Positions 28,844-38,996 of a stretch of DNA of 64,000 bases are shown here, piece by piece. The stretch is taken from contig JACQYI010000054.1 in NCBI GenBank assembly GCA_016208305.1, forward strand, positions 1 to 64,000, in the 5' to 3' direction. Within the stretch, counting starts at the first letter, position 1. The number at the start of each line of letters is the position of its first letter. The notes beneath the pieces were generated by a model. The model was given only the letters and a program-made list of their open reading frames with translations, was not told the DNA's origin and made no database searches. The DNA is from Oscillatoriophycideae cyanobacterium NC_groundwater_1537_Pr4_S-0.65um_50_18 (lineage in GTDB: Bacteria; Cyanobacteriota; Cyanobacteriia; Elainellales; Elainellaceae). The position numbers and the translations under genes were made by a program.

Positions 28844-30184
28844 TCAAGCCCGCAACTCTGCCTGTAAAAAATCAATAAACTGTCTGGCACTGCGCCCCGA
28901 TCGCCCGTTGTGGCGGGTTGCCCATTGCAGCGCCCGCTGGTCTAAGTCCTCAGGTTCAAGGGCGATCGCTGCCTGCTGTGCCAGGTGATGAACGATCTCT
29001 AAATAGGTAGTTTGGTCGGCTGGCTCAAACGTCAAGGTCAAGCCAAAGCGATCGCTAAAGGACAGCTTTTCTTGAACGGTATCCCAGGCGTGGATTTCGT
29101 CGCCGTCGCGGGGGGCAGGACGATCGCCAAAAAACTCACGAATTAGGTGGCGGCGGTTAGAGGTGGCATACACCACGATGTTTTGTGGCCGTGCGGTCAA
29201 GCTACCTTCCAAAACGACTTTGAGCGCTTTAAACGCAGCTTCATCTTCTTCAAAAGACAAATCATCGACAAACAGAACGAATTTTTGCGGCACTGATCGC
29301 AGGCGATCGGCAATGATAGGCAGATCCTCAAGATCGGCTTTGGTAACTTCAATCAGCCGAAGACCGCGATCGCCATATTCTCCTAACAAACTTTTCACCA
29401 ACGAGGATTTGCCCGTACCACGACTGCCATAGAGCAAGACATGCAAGGAGGCCGCGCCGTTGAGCAGGGCTTCCGTATTTTTGAGCAGGGCTGCTTTTTG
29501 CCACTCATATCCTGTAAGGTTTGCCAACCGAATCGGGTCAGGATGGGCAATGCCCGCCAGTTCTCCCTCTTGCCAACGAAAGGCGCGATAGGTGGCAAAT
29601 ATACCCGTACCCGCCTGGCGATAATGCGCCGCTAAAGGCTCTAACAAGGTGGCCCAATCATCGGCAACGGCAAATTGTGCCGCTAGCGCAGCAGCAGAGA
29701 AAAAATCCTGCGGAGGCAACTCCCAACTGACTGGCGCAGTGGGGAGCGCGCTGAGAGCTTGAACCCACTGGCTGACCTGCTGGCTCTTGCAGGTATAAAG
29801 CCCCTGAAGCGATCGCAAATCTTGCCGGACTGCGGCTACAAGCGCTTCTGGAAGCTGGCTAAGCTCAGCTTGCTGCACCTGTTGGCTAAAAGAGGTGTTT
29901 GCTCTTAAAACGTGAGACAGCAGATGGTCTTGCCAGCTTTGCTGACTTGCAGCCATAAGGTTAAACCAGCGCCCATAAGCTTGCAAACAGGCTAGACCTG
30001 CTTCTGCTTCTGCCTCTGTTGAAACCTGAGAAGCCTGGGAAGCCTGTGCCAGAGCCTGTAACACCTTGAGAAAGGCTTCACCGATTTCGTTTTCCAAAAT
30101 CGATTGGTGCAGCAAAAGCGAAGCGGCCTGACGCTGCAACGTCTGGATGGCAGAGGGCAAAGTTGCGATCGGTACTAGAGTCAT
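28844..30184 (-). CDS. DUF815-family AAA+ ATPase
   Basis: A 446-aa protein. The first 200 residues are helical and Gln/Ala rich. The AAA+ module has Walker A GSRGTGKSS (253-261), Walker B FVLFVDDLSFE and a sensor-like region VVYATSNRRHLIREFFGD, followed by SFSDRFGLTLTFEP. The combination of SNRRHLI and SFSDRFG is characteristic of the DUF815 ATPases, which are common but without a settled role. Walker B reads DD instead of DE. It stands alone. Confidence 0.9.
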   Translation of the reverse strand: MTLVPIATLPSAIQTLQRQAASLLLHQSILENEIGEAFLKVLQALAQASQASQVSTEAEAEAGLACLQAYGRWFNLMAASQQSWQDHLLSHVLRANTSFSQQVQQAELSQLPEALVAAVRQDLRSLQGLYTCKSQQVSQWVQALSALPTAPVSWELPPQDFFSAAALAAQFAVADDWATLLEPLAAHYRQAGTGIFATYRAFRWQEGELAGIAHPDPIRLANLTGYEWQKAALLKNTEALLNGAASLHVLLYGSRGTGKSSLVKSLLGEYGDRGLRLIEVTKADLEDLPIIADRLRSVPQKFVLFVDDLSFEEDEAAFKALKVVLEGSLTARPQNIVVYATSNRRHLIREFFGDRPAPRDGDEIHAWDTVQEKLSFSDRFGLTLTFEPADQTTYLEIVHHLAQQAAIALEPEDLDQRALQWATRHNGRSGRSARQFIDFLQAELRA

Positions 30185-30497
30185 TTCCTTTCAAGCATTT
30201 CCTTCAAATCATGTCCTGAGCAGGGCTTAGTCAAGCGATGCTATCTCCTAGAGGGCATTTCTACTCCTGCAAGATTATCTCTGAATTGTACGGGGTCTGA
30301 ATTGTACGGGGTCTGAATTGCATGGGGCGATCGCGACACACAGACCAGCGCCCCTGGCAAATTTTTCAGGGCTAAAAATTTTGTTTTGCAATGACCCAGA
30401 TTTAATTTTCCTTGCTTGCGGTAACATCAATTGGACGTTGGCGCAACGGCCTAAAGGGGATTGACTTTGGAGGTTCATTTGAAGGTGTGTAGCATCA
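30185..30497. other. Divergent spacer with a 16-bp tandem repeat
   Basis: About 310 bases between the divergent ATPase and deacetylase genes. It contains three head-to-tail copies of a 16-bp unit and an AT-rich stretch near 30360-30420 that could be promoter. No gene is supported. Confidence 0.4.
30281..30327. repeat. 16-bp tandem repeat, three units
   Basis: CTGAATTGTACGGGGT occurs at 30281-30296 and 30297-30312 without change. A diverged 15-base copy CTGAATTGCATGGGG follows at 30313-30327. Confidence 0.95.
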
Positions 30498-31409
30498 ATG
30501 CTAAACAAGCGTAAGGCGGGCAAGAAGAGAAAACTGTCTCTGACAGTGGCGATCGCTGCGTTTATGGGTAGTTTTCTATCCTTGTTTTTGCTGTTTTCCT
30601 ATTGGGTTACGCCTCGAATCCCTATTATTGGATTTCATGGCATTGTCGATTTAGATCATCCTGCTACCGGAGATATTCTCCATCCGATCGCGCAACGCAT
30701 GAGCTACCCGATGCAGGATTTGGAAAAGCTCTTAGAATACTTAATTCGCCACAATTACTGGTTTCTTTCGGCTCAGGAAATGCAGGATTTTTTTATAAGT
30801 AAATCGCAGCCAATTCCCGTAGAGCACAAAGAACAACGGCCTATCATGTTAACTTTCGATGATAGCTATAAAACCGTTTATACTAACGTGATTCCAATGC
30901 TGGAAAAGCTGGAAAAGCAATATGGCCGCAAGGCAAAAATGGTTTTATTTGTGAATCCTGGAACCTTGGCGAAACCCGATCGCCCTTCTACAACTTACCT
31001 TAGCTGTCAAGACCTGCGATCGGGTTATGAAAAGGGCTATTACGATATCCAATCTCATGGGCAAAATCATAAAGATCTAGCCAAAATTAGCGACAATGAA
31101 CTGCTAATAGAACTGGTTGAATCTCAGACTCAATTGCGGCACTGTATGACAGGTCTAGCTCCCCCAGCAGATATCGCTGCTCATCTGGCCTACCCCTATG
31201 GCGATATGACTGATCACGTTACAGCAGTGGCATCTCGGTACTATCGTTCAGGCTATCTTTACAACAGTAGATTGCTTCGATTCTGCTGGCTAAAAGACCC
31301 CTATCGTATCTCTCGGTTAACGGTAAATCGCGATAAATCGGTTGATTACCTCATCCGAATGCTTGATCAATCGATGACTATTAAAAGCGATCGCCCCTGC
31401 GTTAAATAG
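30498..31409 (+). CDS. Membrane-anchored polysaccharide deacetylase-like protein
   Basis: A 303-aa protein with one N-terminal membrane helix (about 13-35) and an extracytoplasmic NodB-type domain. The first motif TFDDSYKTVY carries the catalytic Asp pair, and SHGQNHKDL supplies the two zinc His residues. LAYPYGDMTDHV is the later conserved motif. It would remove acetyl groups from an N-acetylated surface polysaccharide such as peptidoglycan or exopolysaccharide. The DUF5009 acyltransferase-like gene follows 150 bases downstream on the same strand, so opposite acetylation activities may be paired here; this is inference. Confidence 0.88.
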   Translation: MLNKRKAGKKRKLSLTVAIAAFMGSFLSLFLLFSYWVTPRIPIIGFHGIVDLDHPATGDILHPIAQRMSYPMQDLEKLLEYLIRHNYWFLSAQEMQDFFISKSQPIPVEHKEQRPIMLTFDDSYKTVYTNVIPMLEKLEKQYGRKAKMVLFVNPGTLAKPDRPSTTYLSCQDLRSGYEKGYYDIQSHGQNHKDLAKISDNELLIELVESQTQLRHCMTGLAPPADIAAHLAYPYGDMTDHVTAVASRYYRSGYLYNSRLLRFCWLKDPYRISRLTVNRDKSVDYLIRMLDQSMTIKSDRPCVK

Positions 31410-31562
31410 ACTGTAAGCGGTAAATAGACGGCAAATAGTTTGATGCCAAATGGGTAGAAAAACAGATTGAAATGACTTTTGGGTAGGGCTTTAGTCTGCC
31501 AAGGAATCCTTTTTATGCGTTCAATCTTGACTTGAAATAACTTTTTCTAAACGAGAAATCTT

Positions 31563-33023
31563 GTGACCTCAGAAAATATAAAGATTCAGCCCCGTGTTGA
31601 TGCCTTAGATGCCTTAAGAGGACTAGCAATTTTAGCGATGGTGTTGTCGAGCACGGTTCGCTACAAAATCTTGCCGACCTGGATGTATCATGCCCAAGTG
31701 CCGCCGCCCGATCATGTCTTCAATAAAACGCTACCTGGCCTAACCTGGGTAGATTTAGTGTTTCCCACTTTTCTATTTGCGATGGGTGCGGCGATACCCT
31801 TGGCGCTCTCTCGACGATTGGCTCAAGGCTGGTCAATGCCCAAGATTGTGCTGCAAATCTTCAAGCGGGGGGCATTTTTAGGGGCATTTGCTATTATTTT
31901 GCAGCATCTGCGCCCTAATGCTATTGCGGCTGGTATGGGGAATAGCGTTGATGCTGACCCTAACCCCACGACTTGGCTTTTGGCGATCGCAGGGTTCGTT
32001 TTACTAGCTCTAATGTTTGGCCGTCTGCCGATCGCTTGGAAACTGAATCGCTATCAGTTTTTGATCAGTCTGGCAGGCTGGATAGCCTGTTTTTTCCTGC
32101 TTTCCCAAATTGACTATGGTGAGAAAGGGTTCTCGCTCAATTTCAGCGATCCCATCTTAATCTCGCTGGCCAACATGGCAGTGTTTGGCTCTCTCATATG
32201 GCTATTGACCCGCTCAAACTGGATGCTGAGGCTGGGTTTCTTGGTTATTCTGCTAGCGCTACAATTCGCCTCAGGCTCCCAGGGTTGGGTACAGGTACTC
32301 TGGAAATTCTCCCCGGCTCCCTGGATCTTTCAATTCTATTACTTGAAATATTTGTTCATTGTGATCCCTGGAACGATCGCCGGAGACTTGATCCTTCAGC
32401 AGTCTCGCAAAGAAGTTATTCCTTTGGCTGCTGAATCTAAACAAATCACCTGGAGTCGATCGCAACTCATATTAATTTTGGGTTCAATGCTGCTGCTCTG
32501 TGTGGTGCTATTGGTGGGGCTACAGGCAAGATGGACGTTAGAAACAACTTTGATTAGCGCTGTGATTGTGATTGCCACCCAATTTTTATTCACAAAATCA
32601 GAACATCATGCGGATCAAACCATTAAGCAGTTTCATCAGTGGGGTGTTTATTGGTTAGCGCTAGGGCTATGTTTTGAACCGTTTCAGACGGGAATCAAGA
32701 AAGATCCGTCCACCTATAGCTATTACTTTGTAACCACTGCGATCGCCTTTTTCCTTCTCATTGTGTTGACGATACTGATCGATCGCTTGGGTCACAAATG
32801 CTATCTGAAGCTGTTGATTGAAAATGGACAGAATCCCATGATTGCCTATGTGGCTTTTGCCAACTTGCTTTGGCCTATCCTACAGCTTTCAGGTCTAGAA
32901 GATTGGATCATTGCCCACACAGAAACGCCGATTTTGGGCGTGCTGAAGGGTGTTGCTTATACGCTGGCGATCGCGCTCTTCACCCAGTTTTGCACGCGAC
33001 AAAAGTTCTTTTGGAAAACCTAG
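31563..33023 (+). CDS. DUF5009/HGSNAT-like membrane acyltransferase
   Basis: A 486-aa protein with about 11-12 membrane helices. The N-terminus RVDALDALRGLAILAMVLSS and WVDLVFPTFLFAMGAAIPLA match the DUF5009 family, related to heparan-alpha-glucosaminide N-acetyltransferases, which move acetyl groups across a membrane onto amino sugars. The start is a GTG at 31563. It follows the deacetylase gene on the same strand. The acceptor is unknown. A stem-loop at 33050 lies past its stop. Confidence 0.85.
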   Translation: MTSENIKIQPRVDALDALRGLAILAMVLSSTVRYKILPTWMYHAQVPPPDHVFNKTLPGLTWVDLVFPTFLFAMGAAIPLALSRRLAQGWSMPKIVLQIFKRGAFLGAFAIILQHLRPNAIAAGMGNSVDADPNPTTWLLAIAGFVLLALMFGRLPIAWKLNRYQFLISLAGWIACFFLLSQIDYGEKGFSLNFSDPILISLANMAVFGSLIWLLTRSNWMLRLGFLVILLALQFASGSQGWVQVLWKFSPAPWIFQFYYLKYLFIVIPGTIAGDLILQQSRKEVIPLAAESKQITWSRSQLILILGSMLLLCVVLLVGLQARWTLETTLISAVIVIATQFLFTKSEHHADQTIKQFHQWGVYWLALGLCFEPFQTGIKKDPSTYSYYFVTTAIAFFLLIVLTILIDRLGHKCYLKLLIENGQNPMIAYVAFANLLWPILQLSGLEDWIIAHTETPILGVLKGVAYTLAIALFTQFCTRQKFFWKT

Positions 33024-33049
33024 TTTTGCGATCGTTCACTCACATAAAA

Positions 33050-33079
33050 AAAGTGCAGAATCTGATGACTCTGCACTTT
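33050..33079. terminator. Shared stem-loop between convergent genes
   Basis: A perfect 10-bp stem AAAGTGCAGA / TCTGCACTTT with a 10-base loop. Read on the minus strand it is followed by a run of seven T, so it is a good terminator for the Mo-nitrogenase-domain gene. It may also stop the DUF5009 transcript. Confidence 0.8.
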
Positions 33080-33114
33080 GACTTTTGGAGGAGATCATGA
33101 ATGAAAATTGGAGC

Positions 33115-33507
33115 CTAGCAGTAAGCGGTGACATCTTCACCACAAGTGTCTGCTAGATAGCAGAGGGCGCGAAAACGCAAAGCTACAACCTCGTCGTAGA
33201 GAGGGTTAAGTTTGCAAAGCGGCGGAATATGCAGAATTGTATGACCTAAAAACTTGATGTCGCGTTCAAAAGGACATTGGGAAGGAATGTTTTTGCAGAG
33301 AACTCTAGCTAACTCAGCATCTCGAATTTCGATGTTGTCTAGCCATTGCCGAATAGGTCTTAAAATATCAAAACCTGATCTTTGGGGTGGCATAAGAGGA
33401 GTCACGTTTGAAGCTTCAGCACTCGATTCAGCAGCCTTGAGCGGGTTGATCCAACCCCAGCTTACAAAAGTGCTATGTGCTGTTTCATGTTTCTCAGATG
33501 CTTTCAT
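33115..33507 (-). CDS. Stand-alone Mo-dependent nitrogenase C-terminal domain protein
   Basis: From the ATG at 33507, which has GAGGA about 8 bases upstream, this is a 130-aa protein. Upstream in-frame codons lack family character, so I reject the longer 204-aa reading. The core runs from ILRPIRQWLDNIEI to the end, with CKNIPSQCPFERDIKFLG, IPPLCKLNPLYDEVVALRFR and ALCYLADTCGEDV. This Cys-containing domain is named for its occurrence at the end of a nitrogenase-related protein but is common as a stand-alone small protein in cyanobacteria. Its role is unknown. No nif gene is in the window. Confidence 0.85.
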   Translation of the reverse strand: MKASEKHETAHSTFVSWGWINPLKAAESSAEASNVTPLMPPQRSGFDILRPIRQWLDNIEIRDAELARVLCKNIPSQCPFERDIKFLGHTILHIPPLCKLNPLYDEVVALRFRALCYLADTCGEDVTAYC

Positions 33508-33799
33508 CGTCTTTTCCTCTACTACTCCGAGATACGGTATATAGGAAGCGAAAATCGCTAGAAGAGTTCCTAGACTACCTACAAGTGAGAAACCGCAATT
33601 ACCGGAAGCAATATTATTTTGGCTCTTGAATTTGCGATTTTGTAGACTGTCGGTTTTCGCCTGGGACAACTGGGTGATATGCAAATCTTGCCCTAGCCGC
33701 GATCGACTTTGACCTGTGTGATCACCCAAGTTTTTCGAAAATAGGGGCAGATGCCTCAGAGAATTTACAGAGGATTAACGAGGGAAATACTTAAAGACG

Positions 33800-35965
33800 C
33801 TATATCCTAGGGGGTTTGGAGGCCGATCGCCCTTCCCGGCGATTTTGAATAAGGATGCGCTCGAAGCTGAGAGCAGTGACGCCCAGCGTCACGATCAAGA
33901 TGCCCACCAGCTGAATCAGGTGCAGTGCCGTCAGCTCGCCTGGAATGATGAGAAACGCCATCATTGCCGTCAAAACTGGGCTACTTGCCGCAATAATGGA
34001 AGCCCGCGCCGCTCCCATAAACCTTACCCCAAAGTTATTCAACAGATAGCCCACCAGCGTTAGCACGCCCAAAACCAAGCCGCTGATAAACAGACCTAAT
34101 CGGTCGGTTGGTGTCACTTGAATTCCCAGCACAATCAGGCTAATGCTGGCCAGGATAAAGATTGAGACAAACTGAATGAGGCTAACGGGCACCGGATGCA
34201 GCTTGCGGAAGCTAATTTGCATCGAAATTAGGTAACAGGCAAAGAATATGCCAGAGGCGATCGCTGCCCCTACTCCTGATCCGGAAAGGTTTGTGTTGGC
34301 CGAAATCTTGGGTAAGGCTGTCAAAACAACCCCTGACAAGATGGTCAGCATGACAATCACCCGAAAGCGATTGGGGCGATCGCCAAACAGCAGCCAAGTC
34401 AGAGGCAGCGTCACGATCGGGTACATAAACAAAATCGTAGTGGCTACGCCAGGGCCAATTTCGCTAATGGCAATGTAGAGCAAAACCTGCGATAGAAATA
34501 GGAAAAATCCGCTGCCCACAACGCTGTTAATCAAACGGCGATCGTTTGACTCGAAGAAGTAGCGCGTGTCTCGCCAAATGGGCGGATGCAGCACCGAACC
34601 CAACCAGGCCATCAGCGGCACTACCACAAGCATCCGCATCCATAAAATAAACAGCGAGCTACCAAAACTGCTGATGTCGATGTAGCCGCCGATCGGCACA
34701 AGGCCAAACAGCCGACTGGGATTGCCGACAATGCCCACAATCACGTTGTGCAGTGATAGCGCCAGCGTGGAGCAGAGAACCATGATTAGCCCAAGCTGAA
34801 ACTGCGACAGCTTCCGCGAGCGGGGCGATCGTCCGGGCACAAACGATTCGGGTTCAATCGGTTCTGGCGCGATCGCATCAGGCATCGCCTGCTCTGTGGG
34901 CGATGCGAGAGATCCTTGAGGCGATCGGCTGTGGGGCGGAGCCTCGGCAGCAAAAGGAGATGCTGAAAGATCCGGCGGCGGAGAAGGAGGCTGAGGCGGA
35001 ACAGAGCCAGAGAAGTCAGAAAATATCGAGTCAGGAAAAGGATTAGCATTGCCCTCAGCGATCGAGGGCGGGGGGAAGGCTGGAGAGGGGGACGGAGGAA
35101 CTAGAGACGGCTCATTGGCGACTCCAGGGGGGAAAGACTCCCCCAAATAGCCGCGATTTTCTGGGCTACGCGGCGCTTGGGCGATTTCTTGCTGAAGCTG
35201 CTGACTAATGCGGCTGACCAAAACTTCCAAGATGGCTTCGCCCTGCTGCCCCAATTCCTGCATACGGCTAATTTGCTGCGACAGGTTGCTTTGGTAGCTG
35301 TTGAGGTCGGTGCGTAGCGAGGTAAACGTGCGAGTCAGGGTTTCATCGAGGGCGGCGATCGAGCGTTGCGTGCTTTCTAACTCACCTTTGCCTGCAATCT
35401 GAGGTAGATTGGCACCTGCCACGGGATAGCCGCTATTCCTGGGGTCGCCCATCTGGCTCAACCGCTGGCTCATGGCAATTTGCAAATGATTCGCTAGGGC
35501 TAAGGCTAACTGCTTTGCCCAGGCTTGCTGCTGCGCCAACTGCTGCCGCGATAGCCCCACCTCATATTGCGACTGGAGTACCTGCTGCTGATTCTGGAGC
35601 TTCTCAATATCGTTGAGCAACCGCGACTTCTCGGTTTGCAGCCGCCGAATATCTTGATGCAGCTGCGTCACCAAGTCTTGCTGCAAAACCCTGAGATCTT
35701 GTGTCATCGATCGCAGCATACTGCTAGCTGATCCAGCGTTAGTCGTCTCGATATCTGTTGATTCTGCGTCAGAGTTGGGCTGGAGTTCCGCCTCTGAACC
35801 CAGATTTTGCCCTAAATCTTCAGGTAAATCTTCAGGTGAATTGTCCAGTCGCCCCATACCTGCGCCTCTTGCGTTTGCCATAGCTAGGGTGATGATATCG
35901 TCAAAATCTGCCAATGCACGATTCGGCTCCACCAATTTAGCTGCTCTAGCTGTCAATATGCTCAT
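33800..35965 (-). CDS. EamA-type drug/metabolite transporter with long coiled-coil N-terminus
   Basis: A 721-aa protein. Residues 1-90 are acidic and polar. From 90 to 270 the sequence is a Gln/Leu-rich coiled coil (e.g. LHQDIRRLQTEKSRLLNDIE). Residues 275-380 are Pro/Ser-rich and disordered. Only from about 385 does the ten-helix DMT/EamA transporter begin (LGLIMVLCSTLALSLHNVIV), with two EamA repeats and the typical FMYPIVTLPLTWLLFGDRP. A transporter of this family usually has about 300 residues, so half the protein is an added cytosolic part that may oligomerise or tether. Substrate unknown. Confidence 0.88.
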   Translation of the reverse strand: MSILTARAAKLVEPNRALADFDDIITLAMANARGAGMGRLDNSPEDLPEDLGQNLGSEAELQPNSDAESTDIETTNAGSASSMLRSMTQDLRVLQQDLVTQLHQDIRRLQTEKSRLLNDIEKLQNQQQVLQSQYEVGLSRQQLAQQQAWAKQLALALANHLQIAMSQRLSQMGDPRNSGYPVAGANLPQIAGKGELESTQRSIAALDETLTRTFTSLRTDLNSYQSNLSQQISRMQELGQQGEAILEVLVSRISQQLQQEIAQAPRSPENRGYLGESFPPGVANEPSLVPPSPSPAFPPPSIAEGNANPFPDSIFSDFSGSVPPQPPSPPPDLSASPFAAEAPPHSRSPQGSLASPTEQAMPDAIAPEPIEPESFVPGRSPRSRKLSQFQLGLIMVLCSTLALSLHNVIVGIVGNPSRLFGLVPIGGYIDISSFGSSLFILWMRMLVVVPLMAWLGSVLHPPIWRDTRYFFESNDRRLINSVVGSGFFLFLSQVLLYIAISEIGPGVATTILFMYPIVTLPLTWLLFGDRPNRFRVIVMLTILSGVVLTALPKISANTNLSGSGVGAAIASGIFFACYLISMQISFRKLHPVPVSLIQFVSIFILASISLIVLGIQVTPTDRLGLFISGLVLGVLTLVGYLLNNFGVRFMGAARASIIAASSPVLTAMMAFLIIPGELTALHLIQLVGILIVTLGVTALSFERILIQNRREGRSASKPPRI

Positions 35966-36117
35966 TCCAGTCGCTTGAAAAGCCCGATGTTATGCCTCTC
36001 AAGACCTAAGATTTCGCTTTGCTAAATTTAGCCAATGTTCCTATTTATAGCGGCTACTCAGGGAGTTAGGACAGTGCATAATGTGTCAGGCTCAAAAGCC
36101 AGATTTAATGCGCTGAA

Positions 36118-36423
36118 GTGAGTCAAGATTTGGGAGAGACCCCCTTGCAACCGCCCGATATTCATTTTCAAGAGCTAGAAGAAGTGTTTCAGCGCCATGC
36201 TGCGGCTCTGGAATCAGAGGTTCGCGCTTTGCAGCAAGCCCATGAAACCGCCCAATGGCCTTCAGCCTGGAAACAAATCTATAACTGGAAGTTTGCCCGC
36301 TGCTTTTCCCGCCAAAAGATCTGGCGCAACTGGGCAGCCGATGCCGCCGCTTGGGGATTGTTGCCCGATCGGCAGTATCCTAACCGAGGCAACCAGATGG
36401 GATGTGAGCAAAGCCAGGAGTAA
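36118..36423 (+). CDS. Small hypothetical protein, 101 aa
   Basis: A GTG-initiated frame. It starts with an amphipathic coiled segment (FQELEEVFQRHAAALESEV) and continues into a Trp-rich basic half (WPSAWKQIYNWKFARCF, WRNWAADAAAWGLL). The composition is protein-like and has the look of a conserved small cyanobacterial protein, but I cannot name a family. It is on the same strand as the kinase-family gene that follows 96 bases later. The ribosome-binding site is weak. Confidence 0.5.
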   Translation: MSQDLGETPLQPPDIHFQELEEVFQRHAAALESEVRALQQAHETAQWPSAWKQIYNWKFARCFSRQKIWRNWAADAAAWGLLPDRQYPNRGNQMGCEQSQE

Positions 36424-36519
36424 AGCGATCGCTTTAGGGTGCCATAGCTTGATTTGAGTGCAGAAGACAAGGGATAACTATCTAAGCATCTTAAGTCTAA
36501 GCCGCTTACAGTCTCTAAG

Positions 36520-37896
36520 ATGCCAAAGCACTCTCCATCCCCAATTCCCATGCTTGCTACTCCCAAAATTATTGTTCTTGACGACGACCCCACCGGCTCT
36601 CAAACCGTTCATAGCTGCCTGCTGCTCATGCGCTGGGATGTAGAAACGCTGCGGCTAGGGCTACAGGACGCAGCACCGATTTTTTTTGTGCTGACCAACA
36701 CAAGAGCCATGACTGCCGAGAATGCGCTGGAGACAACACGAGAAGTCTGTCAGAACTTGAAACAAGCCTTGGCGATCGAGCAGATTACAGATTTCTTGAT
36801 TGTTAGCCGCTCTGACTCTACCCTGCGGGGGCATTACCCCGTAGAAACAGATGCGATCGCCCAAGAGCTTGGCTCCTTTGACGCACATTTCCTCACGCCT
36901 GCCTTTTTTGAGGGTGGACGTGTAACGAAAGATAGCGTCCATTATCTAATAGTGAATGGTGTGCCGACTCCTGTGCATGAAACTGAGTTCGCCAAGGATT
37001 CGGTATTTGCTTTCAGCCACAGCTACCTACCGGACTATGTGGAAGAGAAAACCCAGGGGCGGATCAGGGCTAGCCAAGTCGAGCGAATCTTGCTGGCAGA
37101 TGTGCGATCGCATCAGGAAGATCTCATTCAGCGCTTAATGCAGTTCCACGACAACCAGTGTGCTGTGGTTGATGCCGAGACGCAGGCCGATCTTAACCAG
37201 TTTGCGGCGGCGGTTTTAACGGCAGCCTCTCAAGGTAAGCGGTTTCTATTCCGCAGCGCGGCTAGCTTACTAACGGCGCTGGCAGCATTGCCGCCCCAGC
37301 CGATCGCGCCAGAAGACATGGTGACCTACACGCGCAACGGCAAGCCTGGAGCTGTGATTGTCGGCTCCCATGTCCAAAAAACCACTGAACAGCTCGAAGA
37401 ACTGCTGAAAGCTGAGGATATTGTGGGAATAGAAATCGAGGTGTCGCGCCTACAGACAGGAGAGCCAGTAGACGCAGAAACAGCGCGATCGCACCTTCTC
37501 CAACAGACCCTAGAACAGGTTCACGCTGCCCATGCCAACGGCAAAACGCCTGTGGTTTACACGAGCCGACAAGAGCTAACCTTTGATGATGCCCAGACTC
37601 GGCTCGACTTTGGCACTGCCGTTTCTGATCTGCTGATGGCGATCGAGCGTGGATTACCTGCTGATATTGGCTTTTTGATCAGCAAAGGCGGCATCACCTC
37701 CAACGATACCCTGAGCACAGGACTGGCTCTCACTGCCGCTCGTCTGCTGGGGCAAATCTTGCCCGGTGTTTCTGCTATCCGCACGCCCGACGACCATCCT
37801 CAGTTTCCCCAAATGCCCGTTGTGCTGTTTCCGGGCAATGTCGGCGATCGCTACGCTCTAGCGGCTGTCTATCGACGGTTGAGGGGAAAGGAGTAA
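36520..37896 (+). CDS. Four-carbon acid sugar kinase family protein
   Basis: A 458-aa protein of the OtnK/DUF1537 type. The N-terminal domain has IIVLDDDPTGSQTVHSC and SRSDSTLRGHYPVETDA, the acid-sugar binding side. The C-terminal nucleotide-binding domain has AVIVGSHVQKTTEQ, ISKGGITSNDTL and VLFPGNVGD. Family members phosphorylate four-carbon acid sugars such as erythronate or threonate derivatives. A start at 36550 (MLATPKIIVLDDDP) is possible. It is followed closely by minC, probably by chance of gene order. Confidence 0.85.
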   Translation: MPKHSPSPIPMLATPKIIVLDDDPTGSQTVHSCLLLMRWDVETLRLGLQDAAPIFFVLTNTRAMTAENALETTREVCQNLKQALAIEQITDFLIVSRSDSTLRGHYPVETDAIAQELGSFDAHFLTPAFFEGGRVTKDSVHYLIVNGVPTPVHETEFAKDSVFAFSHSYLPDYVEEKTQGRIRASQVERILLADVRSHQEDLIQRLMQFHDNQCAVVDAETQADLNQFAAAVLTAASQGKRFLFRSAASLLTALAALPPQPIAPEDMVTYTRNGKPGAVIVGSHVQKTTEQLEELLKAEDIVGIEIEVSRLQTGEPVDAETARSHLLQQTLEQVHAAHANGKTPVVYTSRQELTFDDAQTRLDFGTAVSDLLMAIERGLPADIGFLISKGGITSNDTLSTGLALTAARLLGQILPGVSAIRTPDDHPQFPQMPVVLFPGNVGDRYALAAVYRRLRGKE

Positions 37897-37935
37897 CATA
37901 AAGGCGTGTTCCCCGTCCTCTCTCACCGTCTTTGA

Positions 37936-38817
<882 letters not shown>

Positions 38818-38996
38818 ACTCAACCTAAACCTAATCTCTCTATCGAACGGCTCTGAACTGCGGCAAACATCCTGCTCTAGGCTGACAAACTGCGAAGTTC
38901 TATATAAATCTATGTAAAAAGCGCGATCGCCTGTTTCAAAATCCTCATCTCAAGCTATAGTTCAGTCCACTACTGCATAATTCATTTCAGCAACGC

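Noticed and set aside
28629-28890. Small ORFs between the binding protein and the DUF815 gene
   Set aside because: Frames on both strands overlap each other, without ribosome sites or protein-like composition.
33508-33729. N-terminal extension of the Mo-nitrogenase-domain protein
   Set aside because: The ATG at 33507 has a good ribosome site and the upstream residues look unlike the family.
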